64,000 bases of DNA from JANQNX01 sp040217095 (lineage in GTDB: Bacteria > Pseudomonadota > Gammaproteobacteria > Eutrophobiales > Eutrophobiaceae), in the NCBI GenBank assembly GCA_965229565.1, contig OZ245888.1, forward strand, positions 434,001 through 498,000, written 5' to 3'. This document shows positions 1 through 8,527 of the stretch, in pieces; positions within the stretch are counted from its first letter, which is position 1, and every line of letters begins with the position of its first letter. The position numbers and the translations under genes were made by a program. The notes beneath the pieces were generated by a model. It saw only the letters and a list, made by a program, of their open reading frames with translations, was not told the origin of the DNA and ran no database searches.

Positions 1-630
1 CTCGATCTGATACTCATACATGCCCGGCTCACAAACCTGCATCGCGCGCCGATGTCCGGCTGCAGCTATTTTGGCCGCACGACGCATCAGATTTATTTCC
101 TGTCGGCTCTTGTACAGGCGCATGTCGTGCAGAAAATGATTCAGCGATATGAATTCTTCCGGGGCATGAATACCGGCACGCGATTTGCCCCGGATCTGGT
201 TAACCCAGTTCAGGACACGGTGATCAAAGGCTTGATCATTACCCATGTTGTAAAATATTCGGTCGTGTCCTTCTATCAAACCGGGCAGTATTTCATCGAG
301 ATCTTCAATGGGGAAGGCATCGTCAGCTCCGTATATCGAGCAAGCGCCTTCCAACCCGGCCCGGCGCCCGTGCCAGGTCTCCATTTGGGCATCACGCTCG
401 CGGCAGAACAGGATAAATTCACCATCGGCACGATCCGGGATCAGCACGGCAACTGCCTCTGGTTCAGAGTAACCCGTCAGGTAGTAAAAATCGCTGTCGG
501 CCCGGAACGGAAACTCTACATCGCGGTTGCGAATGCGTACGGCCGCGGTCGGCAGTATGGCGATACTGTCTGACCCGATCATGTCCATCAGGCGTTTACG
601 CCGACGTTTAAATTCCTTGATATCTTTCAA
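1..630 (-). CDS. pepP: Xaa-Pro aminopeptidase (aminopeptidase P), N-terminal part, cut by window edge
   Basis: The minus-strand frame is open from position 630 to the window edge and gives 210 residues. They match the N-terminal half of PepP, which removes the first residue from peptides with proline in second place. Recognisable pieces are a basic start (KEFKRRRKRL), DFYYLTGYSEPEAV and METWHGRR. The metal-binding catalytic domain lies outside the window. The likely start is TTG at 630-628, which overlaps the ygfB stop codon as TTGA and has GGGG seven bases upstream; internal ATGs would cut into the conserved start. The ygfB-pepP order is standard in gammaproteobacteria, where ubiH and ubiI often follow. 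Family assignment is firm; the TTG start is inference. Confidence 0.9.
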   Translation of the reverse strand, partial: MKDIKEFKRRRKRLMDMIGSDSIAILPTAAVRIRNRDVEFPFRADSDFYYLTGYSEPEAVAVLIPDRADGEFILFCRERDAQMETWHGRRAGLEGACSIYGADDAFPIEDLDEILPGLIEGHDRIFYNMGNDQAFDHRVLNWVNQIRGKSRAGIHAPEEFISLNHFLHDMRLYKSRQEINLMRRAAKIAAAGHRRAMQVCEPGMYEYQIE

Positions 631-1184
631 TGTAATACCCCAGGGCGTTTTACAACTTCTGTATCGGGATACCATTCCTGGTATAGCATCAATACACCAA
701 CTCGAATATATTCCACCAGTTCAAACAGTGACTGTTCAGATTCCTCGTCTTCTTCGGGATCCGTTTCCATCCGGGATATAGACACCAGGTCCTTGATAAA
801 TTCATCACAGACAGAGTTTTGCGAGGGCTTTTCTCCCAGTCCACCGACGCCAAGACCCGATACGAAACCGGCACACCACTCTGACAGCGCCTGCGCCCGA
901 ACACTGATGTCCTCACTGTCGGGGGGTAGTAGTGGCTGAAAGTTGATTTCAGTAGTTTGTAACCTGTTCACCACGTCGGCTGCAATCAGATCCAGCAAGG
1001 CATAGGCCTGTTCAAGCTGTTGACCATTCTCCAGCCCACTCACCAGGTGGTCACGTAATACCACTGTACGGTTGTCATTACTGGCGCAGACATAACCGCT
1101 GATAAAACCGTGGCATTCCGCAGCCCGGGTTCCGGTCTGCATGTCGATCAACCCGTTATTTAATTCATCGAAATCCATTGCCAT
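627..1184 (-). CDS. ygfB: UPF0149 family protein YgfB
   Basis: This 185-residue acidic, mostly helical protein belongs to UPF0149 (YgfB/YecA-like). Recognisable family segments are the N-terminal CHGFISGYVCA stretch and the central WCAGFVSGLG segment. The biochemical role is not settled for the family as a whole; YgfB of Pseudomonas has been linked to gene regulation. It sits directly upstream of pepP with a TTGA overlap, so the two are very likely cotranscribed. The length is normal for the family. Assignment rests on sequence resemblance and on the conserved ygfB-pepP neighbourhood, divergent from the zapA cluster. Confidence 0.9.
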   Translation of the reverse strand: MAMDFDELNNGLIDMQTGTRAAECHGFISGYVCASNDNRTVVLRDHLVSGLENGQQLEQAYALLDLIAADVVNRLQTTEINFQPLLPPDSEDISVRAQALSEWCAGFVSGLGVGGLGEKPSQNSVCDEFIKDLVSISRMETDPEEDEESEQSLFELVEYIRVGVLMLYQEWYPDTEVVKRPGVLH

Positions 1185-1302
1185 ATCGTTCTCGCGAGGT
1201 AACCCTTCCTGAAGTATTTCATCTTGCTTATCCTGGCACCGGTTTAACAGGATAGGGTCGCCTTGTTTAAAAACCGAACCGGTATATCCTGCCAGATTGG
1301 TG

Positions 1303-1336
1303 TTTTGTCAGGAAAATGATACAACAAATGACAAAA
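1303..1336. promoter_or_regulatory. Inverted repeat in the ygfB / zapA divergent region
   Basis: An 8-bp perfect inverted repeat, TTTTGTCA at 1303-1310 and TGACAAAA at 1329-1336, is separated by 18 bp inside the 284-bp gap between the divergent ygfB and zapA transcription units. A second, 7-bp repeat (TATCCTG 1229-1235, CAGGATA 1248-1254) lies nearby. Either could be an operator or part of a promoter region. No regulator is identified and repeats this short can arise by chance. Confidence 0.25.
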
Positions 1337-1468
1337 GTCGTCGCTTCCGACTCGGGGTCTGAAGATCTTAGGTTGACCCATCTATGCTCGCATTCTATAT
1401 TGCTGACTTCGATGTTAAATCAGTTTGTATTAACCAAATGTCGGCAAACGCTTTAACGGACTGCAAAA

Positions 1469-1693
1469 ATGACAAACGAAGACCTGGAAACAACTGACCT
1501 CAGCGTACTTGAAACCCGTGTTGATGAACTGATCAAGACAGTGGATCAACTCAAGTCAGAAAACTCGGCTCTGCGTAACCAGCAGGAAAGCCTGGTTAAC
1601 GAACGGGCGATACTAATTGAAAAAACCGAGCAGGCCAGAACCCGCATCGAGTCAATGATCAGTCGACTCCGAGCAATGGAAACCCGCCCATGA
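1469..1693 (+). CDS. Small coiled-coil protein preceding ZapA (TIGR02449-like)
   Basis: This 74-residue protein is almost entirely a predicted coiled coil, with heptad-like leucines and repeated E/Q/K/R positions (for example LIKTVDQLKSENSALR). It lies directly upstream of zapA and its stop codon overlaps the zapA start as ATGA, so translation is probably coupled. Small proteins of this kind (TIGR02449) and ZapB-like proteins occur at this place in many gammaproteobacteria. A part in Z-ring assembly with ZapA is plausible from position and structure but is not shown by the sequence. Confidence 0.8.
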   Translation: MTNEDLETTDLSVLETRVDELIKTVDQLKSENSALRNQQESLVNERAILIEKTEQARTRIESMISRLRAMETRP

Positions 1694-2028
1694 GTGATCA
1701 AGCATCACCCGTCAAGGTAAACATACTCGACAAGGAATACCTGATCAGCTGTACAGATGAGGAGCGCGACCAGCTGCGCATAGCTGTCGACATGCTGAAT
1801 AAACAAATGCAGGAAATGAAGCGCAGCGGCAACGTTATTGGTACCGAGCGTATAGCCGTCATGACAGCATTGAATATGACCCATGAACTTCTGGCTTACA
1901 AACAAAAAAATCAGGTCTATACTTCAAAAATAGATAGCACGCTAAAACGTTTACAGGGCAAGATTAACGACGCCCTGGTGAGAGAAGCACAACTCGATAT
2001 CGAGGACCCTATCTCTCATAGCGGCTAA
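1690..2028 (+). CDS. zapA: Cell division protein ZapA
   Basis: ZapA binds FtsZ and promotes bundling of protofilaments at the division site. This 112-residue protein has the family layout: a short globular N-terminal domain (VKVNILDKEYLISCTDEERDQL begins it) followed by a C-terminal helix that forms a coiled coil in the tetramer (LLAYKQKNQ and onward). The length is typical. It overlaps the upstream coiled-coil gene by four bases and is followed by the 6S RNA gene, the same order as zapA-ssrS in Escherichia coli. Confidence 0.92.
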   Translation: MSDQASPVKVNILDKEYLISCTDEERDQLRIAVDMLNKQMQEMKRSGNVIGTERIAVMTALNMTHELLAYKQKNQVYTSKIDSTLKRLQGKINDALVREAQLDIEDPISHSG

Positions 2029-2044
2029 CCAGTTTCAAAGCTTG

Positions 2045-2233
2045 GGTATCTTCTGCGGTGCACGTTATCATTCTCGTGGTAACTTGAGCCTATAAGATAT
2101 GAACCAGGGAATCCGAAAACAGTGTTGTTGTGCACGTCCTTCCACGAGGAAAGCCTGATACGCTGTTTCCTAGGGTACCCACCTGAACCTCTGGTTCAAG
2201 TTCAATGTATGTGACGGCATTGCGGTTGATACC
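2045..2233 (+). ncRNA. ssrS: 6S RNA
   Basis: 6S RNA binds the sigma-70 RNA polymerase holoenzyme by mimicking an open promoter and dampens transcription in stationary phase. The terminal stem is visible: GGTATC at 2045-2050 pairs with GATACC at 2228-2233, and the adjoining CTGCGGTG pairs with CATTGCGG. The central-bubble strands resemble E. coli 6S (CTTGAGCCTATAAGATATG on the 5' side; the CACCTGAACC, TCT, GGTTCAAG hairpin and the GACGGCAT segment on the 3' side). About 189 nt is the expected size, and the position after zapA is the conserved one. Exact ends are inferred from the closing stem. The usual downstream gene ygfA (5-formyltetrahydrofolate cyclo-ligase) is absent here. Confidence 0.9.
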
Positions 2234-2274
2234 CTCCTACTCTTAAATTGTTCCAGAACAAGACCCTTATACAA

Positions 2275-2733
2275 ATGAAATACTGGTTAATGAAATCTGA
2301 GCCATCCGAGTTCAGTATTGATGACTTAAAAAATCGACCGAAAAAAACAGAGCCCTGGGACGGCGTTAGAAATTACCAGGCGCGCAACATGATGCGTGAT
2401 GAAATGAAAAAGGGAGACCTGGTTTTCTTTTACCACTCAAACTGTGAAGAGCCCGGTATCGTGGGCATCATGACCGTGGCCAAAGAGGGTTACCCTGATC
2501 ACACCGCGTTCGATCCTGATGACAAGCACTTCGACCCGAAAAGTGATCCGGACAATCCGCGCTGGTTTTATGTTGACGTTAAATACAAGCGCAAACTCGG
2601 GCGCACGATCACTCTGACCGAGTTACGGGAACACAAGCCATTGCAAAAAATGAAATTATTACAGAAAGGCAACCGCCTCTCGATCATGCCCGTCAGCAAA
2701 AAAGAGTGGGACTATATCCTGGGACTTGAGTAA
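2275..2733 (+). CDS. EVE domain-containing protein
   Basis: This protein of 152 residues is a single EVE domain (PUA-like fold, thymocyte nuclear protein 1 type). Family landmarks are the opening MKYWLMKSEPSEFSIDDL, the WDGVRNYQARN segment, the GDLVFFYHSN strand and the C-terminal LSIMPVSKKEWDYI. Related domains bind modified bases in DNA or RNA, but the substrate of the bacterial stand-alone form is not established. The start at 2275 is chosen because family members begin with this MxYWLMKSEP sequence; an upstream ATG at 2248 would add nine unrelated residues. It lies just after the 6S RNA gene and converges on mgtE. Confidence 0.88.
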   Translation: MKYWLMKSEPSEFSIDDLKNRPKKTEPWDGVRNYQARNMMRDEMKKGDLVFFYHSNCEEPGIVGIMTVAKEGYPDHTAFDPDDKHFDPKSDPDNPRWFYVDVKYKRKLGRTITLTELREHKPLQKMKLLQKGNRLSIMPVSKKEWDYILGLE

Positions 2734-2737
2734 GAAA

Positions 2738-4096
2738 TCAGGTTAACAGGAACAGGGTCGCCAGACCAAGAAAGGTCATGAAACCGACTACGTCGGTTAC
2801 CGTAGTCAAAACCACTCCGCCGGCAATCGCCGGATCAACACCAAATGACTTCAGCACGAAGGGAATAGTTGCGCCCGCCAGTGCGGCAATAATCAGGTTA
2901 ATGAGCATGGCCAGGGCAATAATAATTCCCAGCGCGGCCTCCTCAAACCAAAGGTAAACGATGATGCCGACGACACAAGACCAGATGAGGCCGTTTAGCA
3001 GCCCTACCGACAGCTCTTTTAATAACAACGGCTTGATATTTCTTTTCACCAGTTGGCCCTGGGCAATACCGCGTATGGCTATCGTCAATGTCTGACTGCC
3101 GGCAATTCCACCCATACCCGCAACTACCGGTAGCAAAACCGCAAGCGCAACCAGTTGCTCGATTGTGTCCTCAAAACGCCCGATTACCCATGAGCCCAGA
3201 AAGACCGTCATCAGGTTAATACCCAACCAGACAGCGCGACTGCGGGTACTGGACAGTACGGACGAAAACATATCATCCTCGCTACCGAGGCCGGCCATAC
3301 TGCGCACGGTTTGGTCGGCAGCACTCTGAATGACATCAACCACGTCGTCGATGGTGATACGGCCGAGCAGGTGCCCCTCTTCATCGATCACGGCAGCAGA
3401 AACAAGGTCACGCTGTTCAAACAGCCTGGCAACTTCCGAGGTAGACACATCGGCCTTCAGCGACGGTGTTTCTTCCAGCCATTCACCAACGGTTGTGCGT
3501 TCATCCCTGATCAGCACGTCTGTCAGGTGCAGGACACCGAGGTAATGGTTATCGCGGTCGACAACCATAATGTTATCGGTATCTTCCGGTATTTCCCCCA
3601 TGCGCCGTAAATAGCGTGCTACCACATCCAGCGTGACGTCGGCACGCACCGATGTCACATCCAGGTTCATCAGGCCGCCGGCAGTGTCTTCCGGGTAGGT
3701 CATAACCGAAGCCAGGCGGTGACGATGCTGTTCATCCATGGCCAGCAGGATAGATTCGGCCACCGGTTCCGGCAGGTCCTGGAGGATATCGGCAACATCG
3801 TCGGTATCCAGGTCCTGGGTTGCCGTTGCCACCTCGTGTGGCAGCATCTGCTCCATGAGTTCTGCACGCACTACGTCCTGGGTATGCGACAAGACGTCGC
3901 CCTCGATCTCGGAATCGATCATCTTCCAGACTTCGTAGCGCTGCTGCTTGGGCAGGCCTTCGATAACGTCAGCTATTTCGGAGGGATGCAGGGAATCAAC
4001 AACTGAACGGGCAAGAGACTCGTCCTGTTGATCAAGTGCCTCGTGAAGAGAATCAAGCGCGGTTTTTTCTTGTTCCTGTTCTGTTGTTTCGCTCAT
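2738..4096 (-). CDS. mgtE: Magnesium transporter MgtE
   Basis: MgtE is a dimeric inner-membrane Mg2+ channel gated by its own cytosolic Mg2+-sensing domains. The 452-residue sequence shows the full layout: a helical MgtE_N domain (about 15-130), a TAGGLM linker near residue 138, two CBS domains (about 145-265) and a C-terminal region with five membrane helices (about 290-452) that includes the conserved GGIAGSQT segment. It is the last gene of the run containing rpoN, ptsN, hprK, rapZ, ptsH and ptsI, about 116 bp after ptsI. That spacing permits cotranscription or a separate promoter; no M-box-like leader was recognised. Confidence 0.94.
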   Translation of the reverse strand: MSETTEQEQEKTALDSLHEALDQQDESLARSVVDSLHPSEIADVIEGLPKQQRYEVWKMIDSEIEGDVLSHTQDVVRAELMEQMLPHEVATATQDLDTDDVADILQDLPEPVAESILLAMDEQHRHRLASVMTYPEDTAGGLMNLDVTSVRADVTLDVVARYLRRMGEIPEDTDNIMVVDRDNHYLGVLHLTDVLIRDERTTVGEWLEETPSLKADVSTSEVARLFEQRDLVSAAVIDEEGHLLGRITIDDVVDVIQSAADQTVRSMAGLGSEDDMFSSVLSSTRSRAVWLGINLMTVFLGSWVIGRFEDTIEQLVALAVLLPVVAGMGGIAGSQTLTIAIRGIAQGQLVKRNIKPLLLKELSVGLLNGLIWSCVVGIIVYLWFEEAALGIIIALAMLINLIIAALAGATIPFVLKSFGVDPAIAGGVVLTTVTDVVGFMTFLGLATLFLLT

Positions 4097-4212
4097 GATA
4101 ATTTTCTGCCCTGGACGAACAGCAGTCTATCAGTGTTGGCAATGAATACTAGCGACTGTTTATTGTTACACAGCCAGGCTTGTTTGGAACAGTAGCGCGT
4201 TTAAATGCAGCG

Positions 4213-5961
4213 TCAGTCGCTATCGGGGAAGAATTTCCTGAGCATGTCATGTACCTCGGCACCATTTTTCGCACGCAGGGCACTTTTCGCCACGCGCGTC
4301 GCTTCCTTGCTATCACTATCGATAATGATCTTTTTTATCTCCAGCAGGTTGGCCGGATGCACGCTGAATTCCCGTAGTCCCAGCCCGAGTAACAAGCGGG
4401 TGCAAACCGGATCACCGGCCATTTCACCGCACATGGCCACCGGGATTTTGGCTTTTTTACCTGCTGTAATTGTCATTTCTATCAGTCTTAATACTGCCGG
4501 ATGCAGTGGATCATAAAGATAATTGACCTCTTCGTTTACACGGTCTATGGCCATGGTGTACTGGATCAGGTCGTTGGTCCCGATTGACAGGAAATCCAGC
4601 TGCCTGGCAAACGCATCGGCACACACGGCAGCAGCCGGCACCTCGATCATGCCGCCAACCTGGAGTTCGTGGTCATAACCAATACCTTTTTCATCCAGAT
4701 CGTTTTTGATCTTGTCCATCATCGACAATACCTGCTGCATCTCTTGGGTATTGGTTAGCATCGGGATCATGATACGAACCGGTCCATGGGCCGAGGCCCG
4801 GATGATGGCGCGCAGCTGTGGCACGAACAAACCCGGTTCTTTCAGGCAAAGACGTACCGCCCTGAGACCCAGTGCCGGATTGGCGCGCTGGGCACCGTAT
4901 TGCCTGCCAATGCCATCCACTTGCTTGTCACCGCCAAGGTCGAGCGTCCTGATCGTTAAGGGCAGCCCGCCCAGTGTATCCATGACATTGATATAGGTTT
5001 GATAATGTTCTTCCTCGTCAGGGGCCGAGTCCCTGTTCATGTAAAGAAACTCGGTACGATAAAGCCCGACACCCCTGGCGCCAACGTGACGAACCGTTTC
5101 GAAATCGCTGGGCAGTTCGATATTGGCCTGCAGGTTTACCAGCACGCCATCACTGGTTTCGGTGTCTGTATTTTTTAACCTGCCTAATGAGGTGTAGTAG
5201 CGCTTGTCTTCTCGCTGTCTTTTCTCAAAATAGGTCTGCACATTGTCATCGGGGTCAGCAAGCAGAACGCCATTGGTACCATCAACAATGACCAGATCAT
5301 CATTCTGGATGAAACGACGGGCATTATGTAAACCAACAATGGCGGGAATGCCGAGGCTGCGAGCCAGGATGGCTGTGTGCGAAGTTGGGCCGCCATATTC
5401 GGTTGCAAAGGCGATAATGCCATTATGCTGCATCATAACGGTGTCGGCCGGTGTTAAATCCTCTGCCAGGATTACCTTGTCCTTGAGGTTGTCGTTCGCT
5501 GTTTCATGTACCAGCGGCTTTTGATTCAGTAACACGCGCAGGATACGGTTGACGACGTGATCGACATCATCACGACGGGTACTAAGGTAGGCATCCGCCA
5601 TTTCTTCAAAGACATTAACCAGCGCATCGCGCTGTAACTTGAGTGCCCATTCGGCGTTGCATTGACGCTCCTTTATGATTCGCTTTGGTTCCTCGGTCAG
5701 GGCGACGTCTTCCAGCATCAACAGATGCGTATCGATAAAGGCAGAAATATCAACCGATGTTGATACCGGGATATGATCACGAACAGCCCTTAATTGCTGA
5801 CGCGCATCAGCTATCGCGTCATTCAGTCTACTTATCTCTTCCTCAATGCGTGTTTTACGAATATTGTATTCACGCACCTCCAGCTGATCGCTTTGTAGAA
5901 TATGCACATGACCAATGGCGATACCGCGGGAGACACTAACGCCTTGTAAGGAAAATGTCAT
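4213..5961 (-). CDS. ptsI: PTS enzyme I (PEP-protein phosphotransferase)
   Basis: Enzyme I moves phosphate from phosphoenolpyruvate to HPr. The 582 residues cover all three parts: an HPr-binding helical domain, the phospho-histidine domain with GGPTSHTAILARSLGIPAI (active His195), and a PEP-binding TIM barrel ending with the AMCGEMAGD motif. There is no N-terminal GAF domain, so this is PtsI-like rather than PtsP (enzyme I-Ntr). Its start overlaps the ptsH stop by four bases. No membrane permease gene is nearby, so the enzyme probably feeds a regulatory phosphorelay made of the HPr, mannose-type EIIA and EIIA-Ntr encoded beside it. Confidence 0.94.
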   Translation of the reverse strand: MTFSLQGVSVSRGIAIGHVHILQSDQLEVREYNIRKTRIEEEISRLNDAIADARQQLRAVRDHIPVSTSVDISAFIDTHLLMLEDVALTEEPKRIIKERQCNAEWALKLQRDALVNVFEEMADAYLSTRRDDVDHVVNRILRVLLNQKPLVHETANDNLKDKVILAEDLTPADTVMMQHNGIIAFATEYGGPTSHTAILARSLGIPAIVGLHNARRFIQNDDLVIVDGTNGVLLADPDDNVQTYFEKRQREDKRYYTSLGRLKNTDTETSDGVLVNLQANIELPSDFETVRHVGARGVGLYRTEFLYMNRDSAPDEEEHYQTYINVMDTLGGLPLTIRTLDLGGDKQVDGIGRQYGAQRANPALGLRAVRLCLKEPGLFVPQLRAIIRASAHGPVRIMIPMLTNTQEMQQVLSMMDKIKNDLDEKGIGYDHELQVGGMIEVPAAAVCADAFARQLDFLSIGTNDLIQYTMAIDRVNEEVNYLYDPLHPAVLRLIEMTITAGKKAKIPVAMCGEMAGDPVCTRLLLGLGLREFSVHPANLLEIKKIIIDSDSKEATRVAKSALRAKNGAEVHDMLRKFFPDSD

Positions 5962-6227
5962 TCGTCTTCACCAAAACGATTTTCGATTAACTCTGTCAGT
6001 GCGTTCATCGCTTCTTTCTCATCCTTGCCTATGGTGGTAATACTAATCTCCTTACCCTTTCCTGCTGCCAGCATCATGATGCCCATGATGCTTTTGCCGC
6101 TTACCTCGCGATTGCTACTGGTAACGGTAATTTCTGACTGGAATGCAGATGCCGTTTGCACAAACTTGGCAGCTGCACGCGCATGTAACCCCAGCTTGTT
6201 AATAATTATTATTGTTTTTGCCTGCAT
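5958..6227 (-). CDS. ptsH: Phosphocarrier protein HPr
   Basis: HPr carries phosphate from enzyme I to EIIA proteins. The 89-residue sequence has His15 in the GLHARAA motif and Ser46 in SGKSIMGIMML, which is the site used by HPr kinase. Both sites are intact and hprK is present in the same cluster, so both forms of phosphorylation are likely. The protein could equally be called NPr (ptsO), since the locus is of the nitrogen-PTS type. It overlaps ptsI by four bases and follows the mannose-type EIIA gene by about seven bases. Confidence 0.93.
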   Translation of the reverse strand: MQAKTIIIINKLGLHARAAAKFVQTASAFQSEITVTSSNREVSGKSIMGIMMLAAGKGKEISITTIGKDEKEAMNALTELIENRFGEDE

Positions 6228-6234
6228 GTATTGT

Positions 6235-6624
6235 TTATCCCCTGTCTATGCTAACCCCGTCTATTGCTCCGCTGTAAGCCTTATCGGCCAGTTGCTGTAA
6301 ATCCAGTTCCGGGTAGTTTAATACGCGGATCATCATTGAAAGGTTAAGGCCAGTCACAATATTGACCCTGGCGTGTTCAAACAACTTACGGGCAATATTG
6401 CTTGGCGTCGAGCCAATCAGGTCCGTTAACACAAGTATCCCATCACCAGAATCAAGCTCTTTCAATAAACTGATCGCTGTTTCAAGTAATTCATCGGGAT
6501 CACTTTCACGACTGGCAGACAATAATTTTATCTCCAGTGGACTGTCCTTGATCATAAAATTTGCAGTACCGTAAACCGAGGCACCAATACCATTATGTGA
6601 AATTATTAAAATACCAACACTCAT
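6235..6624 (-). CDS. PTS mannose/fructose-type EIIA component
   Basis: This 129-residue cytosolic protein is a stand-alone EIIA of the mannose family (ManX-like, PTSIIA_man). The likely phospho-accepting histidine is His10 in IISHNGIGASV; GILVLTDLIGSTPSNIA and the NIVTGLNLSMMIR segment are also typical. There are no EIIB, EIIC or EIID genes in the window, so it is unlikely to serve sugar transport. In related clusters of betaproteobacteria and Xanthomonas this protein sits between rapZ and ptsH as here and is thought to be regulatory. Spacing to rapZ is three bases, supporting one transcript. Confidence 0.88.
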   Translation of the reverse strand: MSVGILIISHNGIGASVYGTANFMIKDSPLEIKLLSASRESDPDELLETAISLLKELDSGDGILVLTDLIGSTPSNIARKLFEHARVNIVTGLNLSMMIRVLNYPELDLQQLADKAYSGAIDGVSIDRG

Positions 6625-6627
6625 TCG

Positions 6628-7497
6628 CTAAACATCCCTATGTCTGATAATGACCTGTTTATCTAATTCTTTCAGTTTGGCTGCTAGCTGTTCAGCAAGA
6701 TAAACAGAACGATGGTGGCCCCCGGTACAACCAAGAGCAATGCTGAGATAACTACGATTTTCTTCTTCAAACCTTGGTATCCAGTAATAAAAAAATGCGG
6801 CCAGGTCTTGCAGCATCTTGCCAACGCTCTCCTGTTGTGACAGAAAGTCGATGACCGGCTTGTCCTTGCCGGAAAAAGGGCGTAGTTCCTTCTCCCAGTG
6901 TGGATTGGGCAAGCAGCGCAGATCAAACACGAAGTCAGCATCGGTTGGTGTACCGTGCTTGAAACCAAATGACATGATCTGCAGCGACATAGTGCGTACC
7001 TCCTGGCGTGCCAGCCTGTCCCTGACAACATCACGTAGCTCATGCAGCAGCATACGACTGGTATCGATCCTGAAATCAGCGGAATCGGAGAATGTGGTCA
7101 TGATTTCCCGTTCGCGCTTGATGGCATCATCAAGTGACCGGGAGTTGGTCGTCAGCGGGTGTTTACGCCGGGTCTCACTGTAGCGCTTGGTCAGGACATC
7201 ATTGCTCGCGTCCATGAACACCAGTTCAATATCAACGCTGTGCTTGTTGTACTTTCTGATGATATCGCCAAGTCCTGACAAATCATCGAGGCTGTTGCGC
7301 GCATCGATTCCGACGGCCACCTTTTTTGGAAGCTTGCTGTCATGATCAGAGATTTGTTCCAGAAAAGTATGTAACAAGCTGATAGGCAGATTATCAACAG
7401 TGTAAAAAGATAGATCTTCAAGCGTATGCAGCACGATAGTCTTACCAGCCCCGGACAGGCCGGTCACAATGATAAGGCGTCTGGCGCTGTCATTCAT
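6628..7497 (-). CDS. rapZ: RNase adapter protein RapZ
   Basis: RapZ is a nucleotide-binding protein that in enteric bacteria senses glucosamine-6-phosphate and targets the small RNA GlmZ to RNase E. The 289-residue protein has the N-terminal Walker A motif GLSGAGKT (residues 13-20), a MDASNDVLTKRYSETRRKHPL segment in the middle and the C-terminal GCTGGHHRSVYLAEQLA motif, all diagnostic. The start at 7497 (MNDSARRLIIVTG) is chosen because family members begin just before the Walker strand; a longer frame overlaps hprK. It follows hprK by four bases. Whether GlmZ/GlmY-like RNAs exist in this genome cannot be told from the window. Confidence 0.93.
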   Translation of the reverse strand: MNDSARRLIIVTGLSGAGKTIVLHTLEDLSFYTVDNLPISLLHTFLEQISDHDSKLPKKVAVGIDARNSLDDLSGLGDIIRKYNKHSVDIELVFMDASNDVLTKRYSETRRKHPLTTNSRSLDDAIKREREIMTTFSDSADFRIDTSRMLLHELRDVVRDRLARQEVRTMSLQIMSFGFKHGTPTDADFVFDLRCLPNPHWEKELRPFSGKDKPVIDFLSQQESVGKMLQDLAAFFYYWIPRFEEENRSYLSIALGCTGGHHRSVYLAEQLAAKLKELDKQVIIRHRDV

Positions 7498-7501
7498 GGC
7501 A

Positions 7502-8524
7502 CTAATCGCCAGCGTCAATAAGGCTTTGTTGACGTTTGGCAAACACCTCGGATGCGTTATATCCGCCCTCGCGCAGGATATGATTACGTGCAGCACATTC
7601 CATCATGATGGCCAGGTTTCTGCCGGGCGCCACTGGCAAGGTGATTTCCGCGACCTCCAGTTCGAGCACATTGCGCGTACTGTAACTGCCCTCAAGTCGA
7701 TCCAGCGCAAGCAGGTTATTCTTGTCCATTGGTTGCAGGTTTACGATTAGGCGCAGGTACTTGTTCTTTTTTATTGCGCTATCACCAAAGAGCTCACGTA
7801 CATTGATAATGCCCAACCCCCTCACCTCGAGGAAATCCTGTAATGTTTGCGGACAGGTGCCGTTAATAATATCCGGTGCCACCTTGGAGAACAGCGGTGC
7901 ATCGTCTGCAATCAATCTATGTCCACGGGAAATCAGTTCAAGAGCAAGCTCGCTTTTGCCAATTCCGCTGGGCCCGGTAATTAATACGCCAATTGCCATT
8001 ACTTCCATGTACACGCCATGCAGGGTCAGCATATCGGCGAACAGGTTGGTCAGGAAATAGTGCAACACGTCTGATAACTTGTCGCTATTCATGGGCGAGG
8101 TAAATAAAGGGATACTATGCTCGTTACTTTTTCGCTTTAGTAATGTAGGCGGTTCCAGACCGTCAGCAACTATTACGCACGATGGTTTGCTTTTATAAAG
8201 CTGTATGACCGCATCCTGCATGGAGATATTGCGCAGGCTTTCCAGGTAACGTACCTCAACTTCCCCTATGATCTGGATTTGATGAGGGTGTATCAGGTTG
8301 AGGTGCCCGACCAGGGACAGGCTTTTCGGTTCGCGTCCGGATGTACGTCGCTTCTTTGTGCCGGTTTTTTTCTTGCCACGGCTTTTACTGGATGTAGCCG
8401 GTTCTTCTTCACGCATGATGGCGTGCCTGGCACCCTGTTGTCCGGCAATCCATTCCAGATCGAGCTTGTCTTTATGTATATTATAAAGGTCCTCGATACT
8501 TAACTGGTTGGTTATGCCGACCAT
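7502..8524 (-). CDS. hprK: HPr kinase/phosphorylase
   Basis: HprK phosphorylates HPr on Ser46 with ATP or PPi and can reverse the reaction. The 340-residue protein has the P-loop GPSGIGKS at residues 184-191, followed by the ELISRGHRLIADDAP segment and the LEVRGLGIINVRELFG signature near residue 230. Family members are usually about 310 residues. The surplus is explained by a Lys/Arg/Ser-rich stretch at about 44-70 in the N-terminal domain (includes KSRGKKKTGTKKRR), which looks unstructured and is uncommon. The gene lies between ptsN (three bases) and rapZ (four bases), with ptsH a little further downstream. Assignment is firm. Confidence 0.94.
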   Translation of the reverse strand: MVGITNQLSIEDLYNIHKDKLDLEWIAGQQGARHAIMREEEPATSSKSRGKKKTGTKKRRTSGREPKSLSLVGHLNLIHPHQIQIIGEVEVRYLESLRNISMQDAVIQLYKSKPSCVIVADGLEPPTLLKRKSNEHSIPLFTSPMNSDKLSDVLHYFLTNLFADMLTLHGVYMEVMAIGVLITGPSGIGKSELALELISRGHRLIADDAPLFSKVAPDIINGTCPQTLQDFLEVRGLGIINVRELFGDSAIKKNKYLRLIVNLQPMDKNNLLALDRLEGSYSTRNVLELEVAEITLPVAPGRNLAIMMECAARNHILREGGYNASEVFAKRQQSLIDAGD

Positions 8525-8527
8525 GGT

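Noticed and set aside
52..573. Plus-strand frame of 173 codons at the window start
   Set aside because: It lies opposite the firmly recognised N-terminal half of pepP and resembles no family.
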